Origin: Acetobacteraceae bacterium
GTDB lineage: Bacteria; Pseudomonadota; Alphaproteobacteria; Acetobacterales; Acetobacteraceae
Direction: 5' to 3'
Length of the DNA stretch: 9,974 bases
NCBI GenBank assembly: GCA_020853405.1
Contig: JADYYZ010000532.1
Location: 1-9,974, forward strand
Part shown: positions 1 to 7,783 of the stretch, in pieces
Numbering within the stretch: position 1 is the stretch's first letter
Layout of the letters: every line of letters starts with the position of its first letter
Translations under genes and position numbers: made by a program
Notes under the pieces: model-generated
Seen by the model: only the letters and a program-made list of their open reading frames with translations
Told to the model about the DNA's origin: nothing
Databases searched by the model: none

Positions 1-473
1 AGCCGGCCCGCCGCCACCGCATCGCGAAGCGCCAGGAACGCCGGGTGGTACTGCAGCAGGTGCCCGACCATCAGCACCCGCCGCTGCCGGTCGGCGAGGT
101 CGACCAGCGCCTCGGCTTCCGCCACATGCAGCGCCAGCGGTTTTTCCACGAACACGTGCTTGCCCGCCAGCAGCGCCTGGCGGACCAGGCTCGCGTGCCG
201 GGCGGCGGGGGCGGCGATCGCGACCGCGGTGATGGCGGGGTCGTCCAGCACCTCGGCAAGGTCGCGCGCGGCGACGCCGTGGCTGGCCGCGATCTCGCCC
301 GCCCGTGCCGCATCGGCATCGACCACGCCAGCAAGCGCGCCGAGCTCGGCCAGGTTGCGCGCGATGTTGCGCCCCCAGTGGCCGGTGCCGATGGCGGCGA
401 CCCGCCCGCCCATCGCCGCCCCGGTCCGCAGGCTGTCCTGTGCGATCCGTCCGCTCATGCAGGGCCGGGGCAT
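1..473 (-). CDS. Gfo/Idh/MocA-family NAD(P)-dependent sugar dehydrogenase, N-terminal part (cut by left edge)
   Basis: About 157 codons are visible; the C-terminal catalytic domain lies beyond the left edge. The N-terminal Rossmann fold has RVAAIGTGHWGRN (GxGxxG at about residues 29-34) and an acidic VVDAD at the end of strand 2. The family signature EKPLAL follows, then GHLLQYHP. This pattern resembles sugar-nucleotide or sugar 3-dehydrogenases of surface-polysaccharide clusters more than myo-inositol dehydrogenases, but the substrate is open. I chose the ATG at 473 because GGAG lies five bases upstream (482-479). In-frame ATGs at 458 and 413 are alternatives, and homologues often start close to the Rossmann strand, so 413 is plausible. 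The gene follows the FAD dehydrogenase gene after about 62 bp that include a GC-rich hairpin. It may be the start of a separate functional unit rather than part of the uptake/oxidation pathway. Confidence 0.85.
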   Translation of the reverse strand, partial: MPRPCMSGRIAQDSLRTGAAMGGRVAAIGTGHWGRNIARNLAELGALAGVVDADAARAGEIAASHGVAARDLAEVLDDPAITAVAIAAPAARHASLVRQALLAGKHVFVEKPLALHVAEAEALVDLADRQRRVLMVGHLLQYHPAFLALRDAVAAGR

Positions 474-499
474 GGGCGCTCCGGCCGGTGGCGTCAAGC

Positions 500-524
500 C
501 CGGCCCGGCGGGCGGGCGGGCCGG
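500..524. other. GC-rich inverted repeat between two minus-strand genes
   Basis: CCGGCCCG (500-507) and CGGGCCGG (517-524) form a perfect 8-bp stem around a 9-base loop. A shorter CCGGC-GAT-GCCGG hairpin overlaps it at 521-533, next to the stop of the FAD dehydrogenase gene. No T-run follows on either strand, so this does not look like a standard intrinsic terminator. It could be an mRNA-processing or stability hairpin, a weak attenuator, or a chance product of high GC. Confidence 0.35.
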
Positions 525-535
525 CGATGCCGGGC

Positions 536-1912
536 TCAGTTGAGGAAGAGTTTGCCCGGGTTGAACAGGCCGGCGGGGTCGAGTGCCCGCTTCACCTTGC
601 GCATCACGTCCAGCGCCTCGACGCCGGCCTCCTGCAGCAGGAACTCGCGCTTGCCGATGCCGATCCCGTGTTCGCCGGTGCAGGTTCCCTCCAGCGCGAG
701 GGCGCGCGCGACGATCCGGCGATCGAGCGCGAACGCGGCCTCGATGCTCGCCGGATCATCGGGGTCGATCAGGATCACGGTGTGGAAATTGCCGTCGCCG
801 ACGTGCCCCACGATCGGCGCGATCATGCCCGACGCCTCGATGTCTTCCTTGCAGCCGAGCAGTGCCTCGGCCAGGCGCGAGATCGGCACCGCGACGTCGG
901 TGGCGATCCCGCGCGCGCCGGGCCGCAGCGCGATGCAGGCCCAGTAGGCATCGTGGCGCGCCTTCCAGAGTTTCGAGCGTTCCTCCTCGGCGGTCGCCCA
1001 GGCGAATTTCTCGCCGCCATGCTCGGCCGCGATCTCCTGCACCGCCTCGGCCTGCTCGGCCACCCCCGCCCTGCTGCCGTGGAATTCCAGGAACAGGGTG
1101 GGGGCGGGGCGGAAGCCCTCGAGTTTCGAATAGGCGATCGAGGCGCCCATCTGGGAATCGTCCAGCAGCTCGATGCGCGCCACCGGAACGCCTGACTGCA
1201 GGGTCGCGATCACCGTCTCGACCGCGCCCTGCAGGGTCGCGAACTGGCAGACCGCGGCGCTGATCGCCTCCGGGATGCCGTGCAGGCGCAGCTGGATCTC
1301 GGTGATGATGCCAAGCGTGCCTTCGCTGCCGATGAACAGGTGGGTGAGGTCGTAGCCGGCGGCCGATTTGCGCGCCCGCCCGCCGGTGCGCACCACGCGC
1401 CCGTCGGCCAGCACCACCGCAAGCCCCAGCACGTTCTCGCGGATCGTGCCGTAGCGCACCGCGTTGGTGCCGCTGGCGCGGGTTGCGCACATGCCGCCGA
1501 TGGTGCAGGCGCTGCCGGGATCGACGGGGAAGAACATGCCCTCGGCGCGCAGCGCGGCGTTCAGCTGCTGGCGGGTGACGCCCGCCTCGATCCGGCAGTC
1601 GAGGTCGGGCTGGCTCACGGCCAGGATGCGCGTCATGCGCGAGAGGTCGATCGAAACCCCGCCCGCGACCGGCGTGACATGGCCTTCCAGCGAGGTGCCG
1701 GCGCCGAACGGCACCACCGGCACGGCGTGCTCGGCGGCGAGCCGCACCACGAGCGCGACCTCCTCGGTGCCGGCGGGGAAGGCGACGGCGTCGGGCAGGT
1801 GCGGCGGCAGCCAGTCCTCGCCCTTGGCGTGCTGGGCGCGGACGCTGTCATTGGTCGAGAGCCGCTCGCCCAGCTGCCGGCGGGCGGCCTCGATGAATGC
1901 GCCGGGCGCCAT
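536..1912 (-). CDS. FAD-binding oxidoreductase, GlcD / D-lactate dehydrogenase (cytochrome)-like
   Basis: This 458-residue protein belongs to the PCMH-type FAD family that oxidises D-2-hydroxyacids (D-lactate, glycolate, D-2-hydroxyglutarate) to 2-oxoacids and passes electrons to the respiratory chain or another acceptor. The N-terminal FAD domain has PFGAGTSLEGH (68-78), DPGSACTIGGM (131-141) and SEGTLGIITE (196-205). The C-terminal FAD-oxidase domain has HVGDGNFH (370-377), whose histidines belong to the substrate/metal site, then GEHGIGIGK (413-421) and the terminal NPGK (451-454). The length matches DLD1/GlcD-type members. The ATG at 1912 shares its A with the TGA of the upstream substrate-binding protein gene (TGATG), which indicates coupled translation. 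A longer reading frame starting at 2005 would lie inside that gene and is unlikely. The coupling suggests that it processes a product of the imported compound. The exact hydroxyacid cannot be told; no GlcE/GlcF partner is visible. Confidence 0.93.
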   Translation of the reverse strand: MAPGAFIEAARRQLGERLSTNDSVRAQHAKGEDWLPPHLPDAVAFPAGTEEVALVVRLAAEHAVPVVPFGAGTSLEGHVTPVAGGVSIDLSRMTRILAVSQPDLDCRIEAGVTRQQLNAALRAEGMFFPVDPGSACTIGGMCATRASGTNAVRYGTIRENVLGLAVVLADGRVVRTGGRARKSAAGYDLTHLFIGSEGTLGIITEIQLRLHGIPEAISAAVCQFATLQGAVETVIATLQSGVPVARIELLDDSQMGASIAYSKLEGFRPAPTLFLEFHGSRAGVAEQAEAVQEIAAEHGGEKFAWATAEEERSKLWKARHDAYWACIALRPGARGIATDVAVPISRLAEALLGCKEDIEASGMIAPIVGHVGDGNFHTVILIDPDDPASIEAAFALDRRIVARALALEGTCTGEHGIGIGKREFLLQEAGVEALDVMRKVKRALDPAGLFNPGKLFLN

Positions 1913-3450
1913 CAGCGCAGGCTCGTCGCCTCGGTGATCGCGGGCGCGAGGTGGATCGCGCCCCGCAGCTGGTAGCCGTAATCGAGCCGGCTGCTCCGCA
2001 CCCACACCTGCAGCAGGTCATAGAGCGGGATCGAGCAGACGGCAGCCGCGATCTTGCGCTGCGCCTCCGCCCACAGTGCCATCTGCCGGGCACGGTCGGG
2101 CTCGCGCCGCGCCTGGTCGATCTGCTCGTCGGCCGCGTCGCAATGCGCGAAATTGAGGCTCATGGTCGGCTGCCCCGGCGCGCTCCGCGAATGATAGAAC
2201 TGGGTCAGGTAGCTGTCGGCCAACGGGAAACGGGCGGCACCATAGAAGGTCAGCGCCGAAAGATCCTGGCGGATGCGCTGGTGATAGGTGGCGTGGTCGA
2301 CGATATCCATCTCCAGCGTGATGCCGGCGCGGCGCAGCTGCGCCTGCACCTGCTCCATGATCGGCAGCTGGGTCGAGATGTTGGAAACCACCGATCGGAT
2401 CGCGACGCCGCCCGGGAAGCCGGCCTCGGCCAGCAGGGCGCGGGCGCGCGGGATGTCGGGGGCGAAGGTCGGCAGGTCGGTGATCATGCCGAGATAGCCG
2501 GGCGGCACGGATGAAACCCCGCGGGTGGCGACATCGGGGCCGACGAAGCGGATGATCGCGCCGACATCGATCGCATGCGCCAGCGCCTGGCGCACCCTGA
2601 GATCATCGAGCGGCGGGCGGTGCGTGTTGATCAGCAGGGTCCTGAACTCGCCCGGCCCGATCACCTCGACCACCGCGCCCGACTGCCCGCGCATGCGCTC
2701 GACCCAGCGCTGCTCGCGTCGCCCCGCCATCAGGTCGAGCTCGCCGGCCGTGAAGGCGAGTTCGCGGGTGCTGTCGGACAGGATGTAGCGGGCGGTGATG
2801 CCTCGCAGCTTCGGCCGGCCGCGGAAATAATCGTCGTGGGCCGAAAGCAGCACGGCCTGGCCGGCATCGACCCGCTCGATCGCGAAGGGGCCGCTGCCCA
2901 CCGGGCGCAGCCGGAAGCCATCGCCGGCCTCCTCGGTGGCGCGCCGGCTCAGCACGTTGCCGCCGTGGTAGTTGGCGAACAGGCCGAGCGCCAGCGGCAC
3001 CGGCTCCTTCAGCGTCACCCGCAAGGTGTGGCTGTCCACGACCTCGACCGCGGCCAGCGCGGCGTAGTCGGCCGCGAACGAGGATTTCTGGCGATCCGCC
3101 GCCCGGCGCAGCGAGAACGCCGCGTCCTCGGCGGTGACCTCGCCGTAGCCGTGCTGGAACATCGCGCCCCGGCGCAGGCGGAACGTGTAGGTCAGGCCGT
3201 CGGGCGAGACCTGCCAGGATTCGGCAAGGTCGGGCTCGAGGGCTGCCGGGTCGGCGCTGCCGGGCGGGAAGCGCACGAGGCCCGAGAACGCCCAGACCAC
3301 GGTCCCCTTGTCCTGGGTCGCGGTGGCACGATGCGGGTCGAGCGTGCCGACATCGGAGGCAGGCAGGCCGACCCGCAGCGTCTGGGCCATGGCCGGCGCG
3401 GCAAGCACGGAAAGGCACAGCAGGGCAGCCCCAGCCAGCAGGTTGCGCAC
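1912..3450 (-). CDS. ABC transporter substrate-binding protein, family 5 (peptide/opine type)
   Basis: This 512-residue periplasmic protein captures small peptides, opines or similar amino-acid-derived solutes for an ABC importer. It has a clear Sec signal peptide, with positive MRN, a hydrophobic core and cleavage probably after AMA (residue 22). SBP_bac_5 landmarks follow: GTLDPH, LAESW with SPDGLTYTFRLRRGAMF, TAEDAAFSLRR, VGSGPF, then DLRVRQALAHAID and ARALLAEAGFPGG. Length is typical. I place the start at the GTG at 3450, because GGAGG lies 8 bases upstream (3463-3459). The longer frame begins at a TTG (3465) that overlaps this ribosome-binding site. The gene is divergent from the dehydrogenase operon and leads the minus-strand group. 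The only transporter partner visible is the ATPase at 6761-7783 on the other strand; permease genes are absent. A lipoprotein is unlikely, because the cysteine in the signal peptide is preceded by leucine. Confidence 0.93.
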   Translation of the reverse strand: MRNLLAGAALLCLSVLAAPAMAQTLRVGLPASDVGTLDPHRATATQDKGTVVWAFSGLVRFPPGSADPAALEPDLAESWQVSPDGLTYTFRLRRGAMFQHGYGEVTAEDAAFSLRRAADRQKSSFAADYAALAAVEVVDSHTLRVTLKEPVPLALGLFANYHGGNVLSRRATEEAGDGFRLRPVGSGPFAIERVDAGQAVLLSAHDDYFRGRPKLRGITARYILSDSTRELAFTAGELDLMAGRREQRWVERMRGQSGAVVEVIGPGEFRTLLINTHRPPLDDLRVRQALAHAIDVGAIIRFVGPDVATRGVSSVPPGYLGMITDLPTFAPDIPRARALLAEAGFPGGVAIRSVVSNISTQLPIMEQVQAQLRRAGITLEMDIVDHATYHQRIRQDLSALTFYGAARFPLADSYLTQFYHSRSAPGQPTMSLNFAHCDAADEQIDQARREPDRARQMALWAEAQRKIAAAVCSIPLYDLLQVWVRSSRLDYGYQLRGAIHLAPAITEATSLR

Positions 3451-3509
3451 GGCTCGATCCTCCAAATCGGGGCTTTCATGGTTGCCCGCGCTCGGGCAGG
3501 CTGCAAGCG
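3451..3509. promoter_or_regulatory. Divergent intergenic region with a 16-bp palindrome
   Basis: These 59 bp separate the two divergent gene groups and must hold, or overlap, the promoters of both. TGCCCG (3483-3488) and CGGGCA (3493-3498) form a perfect 6-bp inverted repeat around a 4-base spacer. On the minus strand, TTGCAG (3506-3501) and AACCAT (3483-3478) are 17 bp apart. That is a weak sigma70-like pair, about three matches in each box, with the palindrome almost filling the spacer, as an operator would. No convincing plus-strand promoter was seen; TTTCAT at 3474-3479 lacks a matching -35 box. No regulator gene lies in the window. Confidence 0.4.
3459..3463 (-). promoter_or_regulatory. 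Ribosome-binding site GGAGG that sets a GTG start
   Basis: GGAGG ends 8 bases before the GTG at 3450. It overlaps the alternative TTG start at 3465, so the GTG is preferred. The resulting N-terminus is a compact signal peptide. Confidence 0.7.
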
Positions 3510-4655
3510 ATGACGACAGAACCGGGCGGGCCTTTCGATGTCATGGTGGTGGGCGGGGGCATGGTCGGCTCGGCGCTGGCCTATGGGCTGGCGGGCCAGG
3601 GTGCCAGGGTCGCCCTGCTCGACGAGGGCGATTTCGCGCTGCGTGCCGCGCGCGGCAATTTCGGCCTGGTCTGGACCGCGTCCAAGGGCGACGGCATGCC
3701 CGCCTATGTGCGCCTGACCCGCGAAAGTGCCCGGATCTGGCACGATTTTTCCGGAGAGATCTCGGGTCATGCCGGCCGCGACATCGGCTACCAGCAGAAG
3801 GGTGGCCTCGATTTCTGCCTGGCCCAGGCCGACTTCGACGAACGGGCGGCGCGCATTGCCCGGCTGCACAACCAGTCGGGCATCGAGGCGCCGCGGATGG
3901 AAATGATCGACCGTGCCGCGCTGCAGGCGCTGATGCCGCAGACGCGGCTGGGCGAGCGGGTGGTCGGCGCGCTGCTCTGCCACGATGACGGCCACGTCAA
4001 CCCGCTCTATCTGCTGCGCGGCCTGCATGCCGGGCTGCGCGCCGCCGGCGGTGCGCATCTGCCCGGCGCGCCGGTGAGCGCGATCGAGCCGCAGGGCCAC
4101 GGCTTCATCGCGCGCCGGGCGGATGGCGATGTGGCCGCCGAGAAGGTGGTGATCGCCGCCGGCGTCGCCAGCACGCGGCTGGCCGCGATGGTCGGCATCG
4201 ATTTCCCGGTCCGCCCGGTGCGCGGCCAGAACATCGTGACCGAGCGGCTGCCGCAGCTGCTGCCGCTGCCGGCCAGCGCGCTCCGCCAGACCGCGGAAGG
4301 CGTGGTGCAGATCGGCGTCACCTACGAGGATGGCGAGACCGAGCCGGTCACCACCATTCCGGCGCTGGCAAGGATGGCGGCGCGCGCGGTCAGGGTGCTG
4401 CCCGACCTCGCGCGGGCGCGCATGGTGCGCGCCTGGGGGGCGCTGCGGCCGATGACGCCGGACGGCTTCCCCGCCTACGCGGCGAGCCTCCGGCACCCGG
4501 GCGCGTTCGCCTGCGCGTGCCATTCCGGCGTGACGCTCGCGGCCGCGCACGTGCGCCTGCTGGCACCTGCGATCCTGGCCGGCGACCTGACGCCGTTCGC
4601 TGCCTTCGACCCTGCCCGCTTCAAGGATGTGGCACATGTTCAGCCGGCCCACTGA
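3510..4655 (+). CDS. FAD-dependent oxidoreductase, DAO fold; beta subunit of an opine/hydroxyproline dehydrogenase-type complex
   Basis: This 381-residue flavoprotein of the glycine oxidase/sarcosine oxidase beta superfamily would be the catalytic subunit that oxidises a C-N bond of an amino or imino acid. The N-terminal FAD-binding motif is VMVVGGGMVGSALA (11-24), with the ribose-binding acidic residues in LLDEGD (36-41). RAARGNFGLVW follows the FAD domain. GHVNPLYLLRGL is the conserved mid-region helix, and VVIAAG precedes the second FAD contact. The C-terminal WGALRPMTPDGFPA and CHSGVTLAAA are the usual flavin/substrate-end motifs. It resembles HcnC, OoxB and D-hydroxyproline dehydrogenase beta subunits. 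Its role in a complex is supported by the gamma and alpha genes that follow, the first overlapping by 20 bp. The start has only a weak AGG (3498-3500) upstream, but the FAD motif sits at the expected distance from this methionine. The substrate is not readable from the sequence. Confidence 0.92.
   Translation: MTTEPGGPFDVMVVGGGMVGSALAYGLAGQGARVALLDEGDFALRAARGNFGLVWTASKGDGMPAYVRLTRESARIWHDFSGEISGHAGRDIGYQQKGGLDFCLAQADFDERAARIARLHNQSGIEAPRMEMIDRAALQALMPQTRLGERVVGALLCHDDGHVNPLYLLRGLHAGLRAAGGAHLPGAPVSAIEPQGHGFIARRADGDVAAEKVVIAAGVASTRLAAMVGIDFPVRPVRGQNIVTERLPQLLPLPASALRQTAEGVVQIGVTYEDGETEPVTTIPALARMAARAVRVLPDLARARMVRAWGALRPMTPDGFPAYAASLRHPGAFACACHSGVTLAAAHVRLLAPAILAGDLTPFAAFDPARFKDVAHVQPAH
4623..4627 (+). 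promoter_or_regulatory. Ribosome-binding site AAGGA that sets the 4636 start
   Basis: AAGGA lies 8 bases before the ATG at 4636. It overlaps the alternative in-frame ATG at 4627, which therefore lacks a site of its own. The site is inside the 3' end of the beta-subunit gene. Confidence 0.6.
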
Positions 4656-4956
4656 AGGCGCGAGCATCGCCATCACGTTCGAGGGCGCAGCGGTGGCCGC
4701 GCGCCCTGGCGACAGCGTCGCTGCCGCGCTCCTTGCCGCCGGCCACCTGGTGTTCCGCGACACCGCGCTCTCGGGCGCGCCGCGCGGGCCCTACTGCATG
4801 ATGGGCGCCTGCTTCGATTGCCTCGTCGAGATCGACGGCGTGCCGGCCCGCCAGGCCTGCATGACCGAGGTGCGGCCCGGCATGCGGGTCGTCCGCCAGC
4901 ACGGCGCCGCCGACTACGCCCATCACGAGGGCGCGACCGAGGCGGCGCCGGCATGA
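4636..4956 (+). CDS. Small (2Fe-2S)-binding protein; gamma subunit (HcnA-like), set 1
   Basis: This 106-residue plant-ferredoxin-like domain (Fer2_4 type) equals the N-terminal domain of sarcosine oxidase alpha and the free HcnA or opine dehydrogenase gamma subunits. It relays electrons from the flavins. Four cysteines have the classical spacing: C54-x4-C59-x2-C62-x12-C75, within the segment YCMMGACFDCLVEIDG. The preceding segment ARPGDSVAAALLAAG is the conserved ubiquitin-like region of the fold. An ATG at 4627 would add three residues, but the AAGGA site favours 4636. The gene overlaps the beta gene by 20 bp and the alpha gene by ATGA, so the three are probably made together. The histidine- and alanine-rich tail after residue 90 is not part of the cluster-binding fold. 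Confidence 0.93.
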   Translation: MFSRPTEGASIAITFEGAAVAARPGDSVAAALLAAGHLVFRDTALSGAPRGPYCMMGACFDCLVEIDGVPARQACMTEVRPGMRVVRQHGAADYAHHEGATEAAPA

Positions 4957-6329
4957 GCGAGGCCGTCGACCTGCTGATCGTCGGTGCCGGCCCGGCCGGC
5001 ATGGCCGCCGCACTCGAGGCGCGCGCCGGCGGCCTCTCCGCCCTGGTGCTGGACGAGAACAGGGCCGCCGGCGGCCAGGTCTGGCGGGCGGCGGAAGCGA
5101 ACGCCGCGGGTGGCGGATCCCTCGGCGCCGACTATGCCGCCGGCGCGGCGATGGCCGAGGCACTGCGCAAAAGCGAGGTGCCCACCCGCTTCGGCGCCAC
5201 GGTCTGGGCGATCGAGCCGGAGGGGCGCGTCTATTACACGGTGGACGGCACGGCGCAGAGCGTCGAGGCGGGCCGGGTGCTGCTGGCGACCGGCGCGCTG
5301 GAACGGCCGCTGCCCATTCCCGGCTGGACGCTGCCTGGGGTGATGACGGTGGGCGCTGCCCAGATCCTGCTGAAGACCGCGGGGCTGAGGCCGGAGGGGA
5401 GGGTCTGGATCGCGGGCCAGGGGCCGCTCGTGCGGCTGTTCGCGGTGCAGGCGCTGGCGGCGGGCGGCAGCCTTGCCGGCATCCTCGATCTCGCGCCGCC
5501 GGCATCGAGCGTGCTCGGCATCGGCGACCTGCCGGCGCTGGCCGGCGCGTCGGACCTCGTGGCCAAGGGCGTGCGCTGGGGCCGCACCATCACCGCCGCC
5601 GGCGTCCGCTGGCACCCTGCCCGCAGCATCCGGGCCGAGGCAGGGGACGATGGCAGGCTGGCACGGGTGCGTTTCCAGGACGGGCGCGGCGAACGGGCCG
5701 AGGATGCCGACCTGCTGCTGCTCCATGACGGCGTGATCCCGAATACCCAGATCACGCGCGCCCTTGGCCTCCGGCACGTGTTCGATGCCGGCCAGCGAAG
5801 CTGGCGGCCGGTGCTCGACGCCATGGGCCGCAGCAGCCTGCCGCTGGTGCTGGTGGCGGGCGATGGCGGCTTCATCCTGGGGGCGGAGGGGGCGCTGATC
5901 ACCGGCAGGCTGGCGGCGATCGCGGCTGCCGCCGACCTCGGCAAACTTGACGCAGAGACCGCCGGGCGGCGCACGCGGCCGCTGCTGAAGCGGCTTTCGG
6001 TGCACCGGAAGTTCCGCACGGTGCTCGACAAGCTCTACCCCGCCCGCGCCCCGGTGCTGGACGATTCAGCCACGGTCTGCCGCTGCGAGGAGGTCACGGC
6101 CGGCGAGGTGCGCGCGGCCGCAGGGCTCGGCTGCCTGGGGCTGAACCAGATGAAGTCGTTCACGCGCTGCGGCATGGGCCCCTGCCAGGGCAGGATGTGC
6201 GCCTCGACCGCGGCCGAGCTGCTGGCCGAGGCGCGGGGCGTGAGGCTGCCCGAGATCGAGCCCTATCGCGGCCGCTTTCCGACCAAGCCATTGACGCTTG
6301 GCGAGCTGGCGGCGCTGGAGGACGCATGA
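4953..6329 (+). CDS. FAD/NAD(P)-type oxidoreductase with BFD-like 2Fe-2S domain; alpha subunit (HcnB/OoxA-like), set 1
   Basis: This 458-residue protein is the alpha subunit of the heterotrimeric dehydrogenase. It has GAGPAGMAAA (11-20) for FAD, VLDENRAAGGQVWRA (32-46), LLATGALERPLPIPGWTLPGV (110-130), a second nucleotide-binding glycine motif at VWIAGQGPLVRL (151-162) and VAGDGGFILGAEGA (301-314). The C-terminal BFD-like [2Fe-2S] domain has C376-x-C378, then C411-x4-C416 in GMGPCQGRMC, with an extra cysteine at 406. The order of domains and the full length match HcnB, OoxA and D-hydroxyproline dehydrogenase alpha proteins. The start at 4953 overlaps the gamma stop (ATGA). The longer frame from 4818 would add about 45 arginine-rich residues read out of frame within gamma, so it is rejected. 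The paralogue at 8761 heads right and is only partly in view. The electron acceptor is unknown. Confidence 0.94.
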   Translation: MSEAVDLLIVGAGPAGMAAALEARAGGLSALVLDENRAAGGQVWRAAEANAAGGGSLGADYAAGAAMAEALRKSEVPTRFGATVWAIEPEGRVYYTVDGTAQSVEAGRVLLATGALERPLPIPGWTLPGVMTVGAAQILLKTAGLRPEGRVWIAGQGPLVRLFAVQALAAGGSLAGILDLAPPASSVLGIGDLPALAGASDLVAKGVRWGRTITAAGVRWHPARSIRAEAGDDGRLARVRFQDGRGERAEDADLLLLHDGVIPNTQITRALGLRHVFDAGQRSWRPVLDAMGRSSLPLVLVAGDGGFILGAEGALITGRLAAIAAAADLGKLDAETAGRRTRPLLKRLSVHRKFRTVLDKLYPARAPVLDDSATVCRCEEVTAGEVRAAAGLGCLGLNQMKSFTRCGMGPCQGRMCASTAAELLAEARGVRLPEIEPYRGRFPTKPLTLGELAALEDA

Positions 6330-6391
6330 GCAGGGCGCAGGGCGCCAGGATCGTGGCCGGCGGTGGCCCGAACGGGAGGGTGATCGGCTGA
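6326..6391 (+). CDS. Candidate 21-codon micro-ORF coupled on both sides
   Basis: The frame starts with an ATG that overlaps the alpha-subunit stop (ATGA) and has GGAGG four bases upstream (6317-6321). Its TGA shares a base with the ATG of the SET-domain gene (TGATG). It encodes MSRAQGARIVAGG followed by PNGRVIG, with no recognisable domain. It may be a real micro-peptide, or only a bridge that carries ribosomes across the 64-base gap between two genes. Against a real product are its very short length and the ease with which short frames arise in high-GC DNA. I do not recognise the sequence. Confidence 0.3.
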   Translation: MSRAQGARIVAGGGPNGRVIG

Positions 6392-6759
6392 TGGCAACGG
6401 CGTTCCACCTCTCGCCCGCGATCACGGTGGGAAGCGTGCCCGGCAAGGGGCGGGGCGTGGTGGCGACCGCGCCGGTCGCGCAAGGGGCGGTGGTCGAGGT
6501 CTCGCCGATCCTGCCGATTCCGGCCGGCGTCATTCCCCAGGCCGGCCACCCGCTGAGCGACCACGTCTACGCCTATGGCGAGGGGCTGGCGATCGGGCTC
6601 GGCTATGCCAGCCTCTACAACCATTCGCGCAACCCGAACTGCGCCTGGTCGTTCGACGATGCGCTGCCCGCCATCCTGATCGCCGCCACGCGCGCGATCA
6701 GGCCGGGCGAGGAACTGACGCTCGACTATGGTATCCCGCTCTGGTTCCGCGAGGCGTGA
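6391..6759 (+). CDS. Minimal SET-domain protein, putative protein-lysine methyltransferase
   Basis: The 122-residue protein is essentially a bare SET domain. It has the N-terminal GKGRGV (18-23), the S-adenosylmethionine/knot motif NHSRNPNC (77-84) and GEELTLDYG (106-114) with the expected catalytic tyrosine at 113. The family transfers methyl groups from S-adenosylmethionine to lysine in proteins. There is no pre-SET or post-SET domain and no localisation signal. The start at 6391 is chosen because it shares a base with the stop of the preceding micro-ORF and has GGAGG (6375-6379) 11 bases upstream. A TTG start at 6298 would add an arginine-rich tail read inside the alpha gene and is rejected. 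The gene is packed between the dehydrogenase alpha gene and the ABC ATPase gene, one base from the latter, so it is part of the operon. The target protein is unknown, and a non-catalytic role is possible. Confidence 0.88.
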   Translation: MATAFHLSPAITVGSVPGKGRGVVATAPVAQGAVVEVSPILPIPAGVIPQAGHPLSDHVYAYGEGLAIGLGYASLYNHSRNPNCAWSFDDALPAILIAATRAIRPGEELTLDYGIPLWFREA

Positions 6760-6760
6760 G

Positions 6761-7779
<1,019 letters not shown>

Positions 7780-7783
<4 letters not shown>

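Noticed and set aside
500..524. Intrinsic terminator
   Set aside because: The hairpin is not followed by a T-run on either strand.
45..1195. Plus-strand open frames opposite the Gfo/Idh and FAD dehydrogenase genes
   Set aside because: Low-complexity Arg/Ala/Gly/Pro translations with no motifs, antisense to genes with clear family signatures.
3384..3450. Lipoprotein signal in the substrate-binding protein
   Set aside because: The cysteine in the signal peptide is preceded by Leu-Leu, not by the small residue a lipobox needs, and a good signal peptidase I site (AMA) follows.
3463..3465. TTG start for the substrate-binding protein
   Set aside because: It overlaps the GGAGG ribosome-binding site; the GTG at 3450 has correct spacing and gives a normal signal peptide.
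3192..4763. Long minus-strand open frame of 523 codons across the DAO-type gene
   Set aside because: It is antisense to a well-supported flavoprotein gene, is rich in Arg, His and Ala without domains, and is typical of frames kept open by high GC.
6168..6170. Extra cysteine (residue 406) in the alpha BFD domain as a novel cluster ligand
   Set aside because: The four expected ligands (376, 378, 411, 416) are all present with normal spacing, so the extra cysteine needs no special role.
3510..6329. Assignment as hydrogen cyanide synthase hcnABC
   Set aside because: The subunits are of the same superfamily, but gene order here is beta-gamma-alpha rather than A-B-C, and transporter genes are linked. 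Opine, hydroxyproline and related dehydrogenases share the same motifs, so no symbol is given.
6298..6390. Upstream TTG start for the SET-domain protein
   Set aside because: It lies within the alpha-subunit gene in another frame and would add an arginine-rich tail absent from SET proteins; the 6391 ATG is coupled and has GGAGG upstream.
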